Shown: in pieces, positions 6,411-9,900 of the stretch
How positions within the stretch are numbered: position 1 is the stretch's first letter
Layout of the letters: each line of letters opens with the position of its first letter
From: Marinosulfonomonas sp.
GTDB taxonomy: Bacteria; Pseudomonadota; Alphaproteobacteria; Rhodobacterales; Rhodobacteraceae
Assembly (NCBI GenBank): GCA_015494385.1
Contig: WGBJ01000062.1
Coordinates: forward strand, 1-9,900
Direction of reading: 5' to 3'
Length of the DNA: 9,900 nt
The notes under the pieces: model-generated
Told to the model about the DNA's origin: nothing
Seen by the model: the letters and a program-made list of their open reading frames with translations, nothing else
The model's database searches: none
Position numbers and translations under genes: made by a program

Positions 6411-6437
6411 TGCCATTTTGGCATTGATATTTGCCAA
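6411..6437. promoter_or_regulatory. Overlapping inverted repeats of TGCCA/TGGCA half-sites
   Basis: There are three half-sites: TGCCA at 6411-6415, TGGCA at 6419-6423 and TGCCA at 6432-6436. They make two overlapping palindromes: TGCCA-N3-TGGCA and TTGGCA-N8-TGCCAA (6418-6437). The block ends 6 nt before the rpsD -35 box. It looks like an operator for a dimeric regulator, but I cannot name the regulator. Confidence 0.4.
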
Positions 6438-6443
6438 TCATTG

Positions 6444-6472
6444 TTGACTCTGGCGTGCCCGCCCCCTAGAAG
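6444..6472 (+). promoter_or_regulatory. Sigma-70-type promoter for rpsD
   Basis: TTGACT (6444-6449) and TAGAAG (6467-6472) are separated by 17 nt. The -10 box sits in CCCCTAGAAG, a form common at strong stable-RNA and ribosomal-protein promoters in Rhodobacterales. Transcription would start near 6479, leaving a leader of about 145 nt. Confidence 0.65.
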
Positions 6473-6623
6473 CGCCAAGTTCCCAGCCCTCACCGGCTGG
6501 GGCATTCATTTGGTGTTGGTGGCCCTTGCAAAAGGATGCCTGTCGCCCGAACCGGTTTTAGGGGAGGGAAAGGACAACGCCCTTCCCGCGCTTATGGCGC
6601 ACATATACCGAAGGAGATCAGCC
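6473..6623 (+). promoter_or_regulatory. Structured 5' leader of rpsD
   Basis: This is a leader of about 145 nt with several hairpins. They are CCCAGCC/GGCTGGG (6482-6488 with 6495-6501, 6-nt loop), GGGAAAGG/CCCTTCCC (6566-6573 with 6580-6587, one mismatch) and GCGC/GCGC (6588-6591 with 6597-6600). GGCAT (6501-6505) can also pair with ATGCC (6536-6540), which would compete in part with the first hairpin. The Shine-Dalgarno AAGGAGAT is at 6611-6618. S4 binds its own mRNA in other bacteria, so autoregulation through this leader is plausible but unproven. Confidence 0.45.
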
Positions 6624-7244
6624 GTGACCAAACGCACAGCTGCCAAGCACAAACTAGATCGCCGCATGGGCGAAAACATTTGGGGCCGCCCCAAATCCCC
6701 CGTTAACCGTCGCGAATATGGCCCCGGCCAGCACGGTCAGCGCCGCAAGCAAAAACTGTCGGATTTCGGCATCCAGCTGCGCGCCAAGCAAAAGCTGAAG
6801 GGGTACTACGGCGACCTGACCGAAAAACAGTTCCGCCGCATCTATGGTGAAGCCGAACGTGTAAAAGGCGATACAGGTGAAAACCTGATCGGTCTGCTGG
6901 AGCGTCGTCTGGACGCTGTTGTTTACCGCGCCAAGTTCGTAGCAACCGTATTTGCCGCCCGTCAGTTCGTGAACCACGGCCACGTCCGTGTGAACGGCAA
7001 GAAAGTGAACATCCCCTCCTACCGCGTTAAAGAAGGCGACGTGATCGAGGTGCGTGATCGTTCCAAACAGATGGCTGTTCTGCTCGAGGCTACTCAACTG
7101 GCCGAACGCGATGTGCCCGAGTATATCGAAGTGGATCACTCGAAAATGACCGCCAAATTCCTGCGCACACCGACATTGGGCGATGTGCCTTATCCGGTGA
7201 TGATGGAGCCGAACCTGGTGGTGGAATTCTACGCCAAGAACTAA
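6624..7244 (+). CDS. rpsD: 30S ribosomal protein S4
   Basis: This is a primary 16S rRNA-binding protein that starts assembly of the 30S body and helps keep decoding accurate. It is 206 aa. The start is GTG at 6624, giving the alphaproteobacterial N-terminus [20 protein letters not shown], with a good Shine-Dalgarno 5 nt upstream. The N-terminal part has the conserved [17 protein letters not shown] block (residues 33-49) and no zinc-binding cysteines, so it is the zinc-free form. The S4 RNA-binding domain spans about residues 92-155, with [20 protein letters not shown] as its core. The gene stands alone rather than in the alpha operon, as is common in this class. It has its own promoter, a long leader and an intrinsic terminator. 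The open frame extends upstream to 6288, but that part runs through the promoter and is not coding. Confidence 0.99.
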   Translation: MTKRTAAKHKLDRRMGENIWGRPKSPVNRREYGPGQHGQRRKQKLSDFGIQLRAKQKLKGYYGDLTEKQFRRIYGEAERVKGDTGENLIGLLERRLDAVVYRAKFVATVFAARQFVNHGHVRVNGKKVNIPSYRVKEGDVIEVRDRSKQMAVLLEATQLAERDVPEYIEVDHSKMTAKFLRTPTLGDVPYPVMMEPNLVVEFYAKN

Positions 7245-7271
7245 TCTGCGGATTGGATACATTGATACAGG

Positions 7272-7306
7272 GCCGCATCGGGAAACCGTTGCGGCTTTGT
7301 TGTTTT
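7272..7306 (+). terminator. Rho-independent terminator of rpsD
   Basis: GCCGCA (7272-7277) pairs with TGCGGC (7290-7295). After one T-T mismatch, CGG/CCG continues the stem, closed by a GAAA tetraloop (7282-7285). A T-rich tract, TTTGTTGTTTT (7296-7306), follows. It begins 27 nt after the rpsD stop. Confidence 0.88.
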
Positions 7307-7328
7307 GATGGCAGGCGTTGTGTATAGA
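7300..7328 (+). promoter_or_regulatory. Possible promoter for the UPF0114 gene
   Basis: TTGTTT (7300-7305) and TATAGA (7323-7328) are separated by 17 nt. The -35 box would lie in the T tract of the rpsD terminator. The start codon at 7374 is 45 nt downstream of the -10 box. Confidence 0.4.
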
Positions 7329-7373
7329 CGGGGGATGGAAGCAGATGTTCCACTCGGAACAAAAGGAGGGGTG

Positions 7374-7904
7374 ATGGGCAAGGAAAATCCGGTAGAACAG
7401 GGGTTTGAAAAACTGTTGTTTGCATCCCGCTGGCTGCTTGCGCCGATCTATCTGGGCCTTGTGGCCGCGCTGGGCTTGCTTGTCGTCGTGTTTTTGCGAG
7501 AGCTGTTCCATTACCTGCCAATGGCACTTGAAATGTCGGACGAGAAGGTCATCCTGTTGATCCTGTCCCTGATCGACCTTGCTTTGGCCGGAAACCTTTT
7601 GTTGATCGTTATCTTTTCCGGTTACGAAAACTTCGTATCCAAACTGGATCTGGACGATGAATCCGACCGCCCCGACTGGATGGGCAAGATCGATTTTTCC
7701 GGTCTGAAAATAAAACTGATCGCATCTATCGTCGCCATTTCGGCCATCCAGCTGCTAAAGCAGTTTATGGAGGTGGGCAAAGAAGCCGGCGTTTCCCCCG
7801 TTGAATTGCGGTGGCTGATCGCCCTTCATCTGACGTTTGTTTTTTCGGGTGTGATGATGGCCGTGATGGACTGGCTGAAGGCGCGTAGCAAATCTTGCGA
7901 TTGA
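7374..7904 (+). CDS. UPF0114 (YqhA-like) inner membrane protein
   Basis: This is a 176-aa integral membrane protein of unknown function in the UPF0114/YqhA family. The start at 7374 follows a very strong Shine-Dalgarno (AGGAGG at 7364-7369). A GTG at 7371 is the only close alternative. Four hydrophobic segments lie at about residues 22-43, 59-83, 111-132 and 146-167. Family-typical pieces are the N-terminal EKLLFASRWLLAPIYLGL, the FSGYENFVSK segment after the second helix (residues 81-90) and PDWMGKIDF in the cytosolic or periplasmic loop (100-108). No catalytic motif is visible. It follows the rpsD terminator and probably has its own promoter. Its TGA stop is immediately next to the stop of the convergent Lrp gene, with no room for a terminator between them. 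Confidence 0.93.
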   Translation: MGKENPVEQGFEKLLFASRWLLAPIYLGLVAALGLLVVVFLRELFHYLPMALEMSDEKVILLILSLIDLALAGNLLLIVIFSGYENFVSKLDLDDESDRPDWMGKIDFSGLKIKLIASIVAISAIQLLKQFMEVGKEAGVSPVELRWLIALHLTFVFSGVMMAVMDWLKARSKSCD

Positions 7905-8369
7905 TCAAAGGGGCAGGGGGCGTCCTTCGGCAATCGATTCCATCGCGAAATAGGATGTGACGGAATCCAGTTCCACCTTTTCAATCAGCCGCTGGTAAAC
8001 GCGGTCATAGCTGGCCATGTCTTCTGTCACGACCTTTAGCTGATAGTCGTAATCGCCGCCGATCCGGTGAAAATCCACCACCTCGGGGATGGTCAGCACA
8101 TGGCGGCGAAACTGCGCCAGCCAGTCTGCCGAATGGTGCCGCGTGCGCAGCATCACGAACACCACCAGCCCCAGACCCAGTTGTTGCCGGTCCAGCCGCG
8201 CAGTGGCACCGCGCAACACCCCCGCTGCCGTCAGCGCCTGCAACCGCCGCCAACAGGCATTTTGGGAAATGCGGATCCGGTCGGCCAACTCGCGTTGCGA
8301 CAGGTCGGCGTTTTCTTGCAGCTCTTTTAATAGCTGCCGGTCTATATGATCTACAATTCCTTGCTTCAT
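7905..8369 (-). CDS. Lrp/AsnC-family transcriptional regulator
   Basis: This is a 154-aa DNA-binding regulator that senses a small molecule, usually an amino acid, through a C-terminal RAM domain. The HTH lies at about residues 23-46 (LSQRELADRIRISQNACWRRLQAL). The RAM domain runs from about 68 to 148, with the GGDYDYQLKVV signature near residues 102-112. ATG 8369 is chosen over TTG 8384 because MKQGIVDHIDRQLL is the usual Lrp N-terminus. No Shine-Dalgarno precedes it, and the best promoter would start transcription at or next to the ATG, so a leaderless mRNA is possible. It is divergent from the class V PLP enzyme gene, 99 nt away, and probably controls that gene and itself. The CW motif in the recognition helix is common in this family and is not diagnostic. 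The ligand cannot be told. Confidence 0.95.
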   Translation of the reverse strand: MKQGIVDHIDRQLLKELQENADLSQRELADRIRISQNACWRRLQALTAAGVLRGATARLDRQQLGLGLVVFVMLRTRHHSADWLAQFRRHVLTIPEVVDFHRIGGDYDYQLKVVTEDMASYDRVYQRLIEKVELDSVTSYFAMESIAEGRPLPL

Positions 8370-8372
8370 GTG

Positions 8373-8382
8373 GTCATATGAC
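8373..8382. promoter_or_regulatory. 10-bp palindrome over the lrp-like promoter
   Basis: GTCATATGAC is self-complementary and lies 3 nt upstream of the regulator's ATG, covering its likely -10 box. It could be an autoregulatory site. It is short, and palindromes of this size also occur by chance. Confidence 0.35.
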
Positions 8383-8404
8383 AACCAAAACAGTCAAATA
8401 TCAA
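8376..8404 (-). promoter_or_regulatory. Possible leaderless promoter of the Lrp-family gene
   Basis: On the minus strand, TTGATA (8404-8399) is followed after 17 nt by TCATAT (8381-8376). The -35 box is good and the -10 box is weak (3 of 6). The expected start would fall at about 8369-8370, at the ATG itself. Confidence 0.35.
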
Positions 8405-8468
8405 GTGAAGTAAGAGCGTAATCGCAAGTTAACGGGTGCATTATTGGGAAAACAACAGGAATTATCCC

Positions 8469-9857
8469 ATGCCCCTGAATGCTTTCAAATCCATGCTGTC
8501 CAGTGAAAACCCGATTGCCGACCTGCGCGCCGGTCTGATTGGCGAAGGTGCGATGATCCCCGGTGCTGATGGCCCCGTGCCGCTGGTTTACGCCGATTAC
8601 GTCGCCTCGGGTCGTGCCCTGCGGCAGGTCGAGGGTTTCATCTCCGAACAGGTGCTGCCCTATTACGCCAACAGCCACACCGAGGCCTCCTATTGCGGCG
8701 GCTACATGACACGTCTGCGCGAACAGGCCCGCGGCGAGATTGCCCGCGTGACCAAGGCAGGCGAGGATTGCGCGGTGATCTTTACAGGCTCGGGGGCAAC
8801 GGCGGGGTTAAACCGGCTGGTGGCCCTGCTGGGGGTGAACGAGGCGCAAAATCCGGTGGTATTCATCGGCCCCTACGAGCATCACTCGAACATGCTGCCG
8901 TGGCGTGAAAGCAAAGCCGAGGTGGTGGAAATCCCCGAAAGTTCCACAGGCGGGCCGGATCTGGACGTGCTGGAGCAGGCCCTTCGGGATCACGCGGGCG
9001 CGGACCTGATGATCGGCAGTTTCTCGGCCGCCTCCAATGTCACCGGCATTATCACCGATCCTGATCCGGTTACGCGGTTGCTAAAGAAACACGGTGCCCT
9101 GTCTGTCTGGGATTACGCTGGCGGCGGGCCGTATCTGCCGATTGATATGCGCAGCGGCACGGATGTGGAAAAGGACGCCGTCGTGGCCTCGGCCCATAAA
9201 TTCCCCGGCGGCCCTGCGGCCTCGGGCGTGTTGATCCTGCGCAAATCGGTGGTGCACCGCAATGTGCCCACAGCACCCGGCGGCGGCACGGTCTGTTTTG
9301 TTTCGCCGTGGAACCACGACTACACCGGCAACTTGTCCGAGCGCGAAGAGGCCGGCACGCCAAACGTCATCGGCGACATCCGCGCGGCACTGGTGTTCCT
9401 GATCAAAGAAGCGATCGGAGAAGACCGCATCGCCGCCCGCGAAGCCGAATTCGTGCAAATGGCCCGTCGTGGCTGGTCCAACAACCCGCGTCTGACCCTG
9501 CTGGGGCATCCGAGTGCCCATCGCCTGCCGATCTTTTCCTTTCTGGTGCGTGATAGCGCCGGTAAACCGGTGTCCGAACAGGTGTTCACCCGCCTGCTAA
9601 GCGATATATACGGCATTCAGGCCCGTGGCGGCTGTGCCTGCGCTGGTCCCTACGGCCACCGCCTGTTGAACATCGACCACGACTATTCCGACCAGTTGCG
9701 GCATGAAATTCTGGCCGGTAACGAGGTGCATAAACCCGGCTGGGTGCGCCTGAATTTCGGTTATCTGATGACGGACCAAACCGTGCATTACATCATCGAT
9801 TCTGTGAATGTTCTGGCCAACACCTTTGATCAGGCCGTCGCCCGCTACGCCGCATAA
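8469..9857 (+). CDS. Class V aminotransferase-fold PLP enzyme, cysteine desulfurase-like
   Basis: This is a 462-aa PLP-dependent enzyme of the class V (NifS/SufS/isopenicillin epimerase) fold. The start at 8469 has AGGA about 8 nt upstream. The N-terminus has YADYVASGRAL and LPYYANSHTEAS (residues near 38-75), matching the substrate-entry region of NifS-like enzymes. GSGAT, near residue 109, binds the PLP phosphate. Asp215 (in WDYAGGG) is the residue expected to contact the PLP pyridine nitrogen, and Lys244 (in ASAHKFPGG) is the Schiff-base lysine. A loop near the C-terminus, RGGCACAGPYGH, holds Cys389 and Cys391, where desulfurases carry the persulfide cysteine. This makes cysteine desulfurase or selenocysteine lyase-like activity plausible. 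The sequence is longer than SufS (about 405 aa) and not clearly SufS or IscS. No suf or isc genes are nearby. The divergent Lrp-family gene suggests amino-acid-dependent control. Confidence 0.93.
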   Translation: MPLNAFKSMLSSENPIADLRAGLIGEGAMIPGADGPVPLVYADYVASGRALRQVEGFISEQVLPYYANSHTEASYCGGYMTRLREQARGEIARVTKAGEDCAVIFTGSGATAGLNRLVALLGVNEAQNPVVFIGPYEHHSNMLPWRESKAEVVEIPESSTGGPDLDVLEQALRDHAGADLMIGSFSAASNVTGIITDPDPVTRLLKKHGALSVWDYAGGGPYLPIDMRSGTDVEKDAVVASAHKFPGGPAASGVLILRKSVVHRNVPTAPGGGTVCFVSPWNHDYTGNLSEREEAGTPNVIGDIRAALVFLIKEAIGEDRIAAREAEFVQMARRGWSNNPRLTLLGHPSAHRLPIFSFLVRDSAGKPVSEQVFTRLLSDIYGIQARGGCACAGPYGHRLLNIDHDYSDQLRHEILAGNEVHKPGWVRLNFGYLMTDQTVHYIIDSVNVLANTFDQAVARYAA

Positions 9858-9900
9858 GCGCAACGGTTGCAAAATGCACGGCTAATGCGTCTGGCATTGC

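Noticed and set aside
6288..6623. N-terminal extension of the S4 reading frame to 6288
   Set aside because: The extension runs through the promoter and structured leader. The GTG at 6624 with a good Shine-Dalgarno gives the standard S4 N-terminus.
7305..7373. Upstream start of the UPF0114 gene at 7305
   Set aside because: It begins in the rpsD terminator T tract. The AGGAGG just before 7374 decides for the shorter protein.
6654..7511. 285-codon open frame on the - strand
   Set aside because: Antisense to rpsD, rich in His and Gln as expected for a reverse-frame shadow, and it runs through the rpsD terminator.

Overview
The window looks like chromosomal DNA of an alphaproteobacterium, most likely a marine Rhodobacterales (Roseobacter-type) bacterium. 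The clues are the alphaproteobacterial form of ribosomal protein S4 (206 aa, GTG start), a TAXI-type TRAP transporter with a fused permease, a promoter of the TTGAC/CTAGA type before rpsD, and moderately GC-rich coding DNA with short intergenic gaps. No insertion sequence, integrase, CRISPR array, tRNA or rRNA was seen. The region reads as ordinary core and near-core genome rather than an island.

Layout. Positions 1-619 (+) hold the C-terminal part of a D-2-hydroxyacid dehydrogenase whose start lies outside the window. Its stop overlaps the stop of a convergent TRAP permease (616-2670, -). The permease follows its TAXI substrate-binding protein (2727-3737, -), and a strong hairpin with four Ts sits between them. 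Thymidine kinase (3895-4473, -) lies upstream. A gene-free, hairpin-containing gap follows (4474-4880). Next comes a two-gene + strand unit: a small HTH-like protein of unknown function (4881-5339) and a SAM methyltransferase (5354-5986). This unit ends in a 14-bp perfect inverted repeat. A 68-aa YgaP-like DUF2892 membrane protein (6052-6258, -) and rpsD (6624-7244, +) diverge from a 365-bp regulatory gap. rpsD ends in a good intrinsic terminator and is followed by a UPF0114 (YqhA-like) membrane protein (7374-7904, +). That gene's stop abuts the stop of a convergent Lrp/AsnC regulator (7905-8369, -), which is divergent from a class V PLP enzyme (8469-9857, +).

How the genes may work together. 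The TRAP pair imports an organic acid or amino acid, with the periplasmic receptor probably made in excess of the permease because of the intercistronic hairpin. The convergent 2-hydroxyacid dehydrogenase might act on a related 2-oxo acid, but this is only proximity. The Lrp regulator probably controls the adjacent class V enzyme, whose active-site region has a Cys-containing loop like that of cysteine desulfurases. The DUF2892 gene has a perfect palindrome of the form ATTC-N8-GAAT over its -10 box. This matches the operator I recall for SqrR/BigR persulfide-responsive repressors, so it is a good candidate for a sulfur-stress gene.

I did not find a clearly new multi-gene system. The most interesting points are the SqrR-like operator on the orphan DUF2892 gene, the Lrp-class V enzyme pair, the structured gap at 4474-4880, the long structured rpsD leader with its TGCCA/TGGCA half-sites, and the attenuator inside the TRAP operon.
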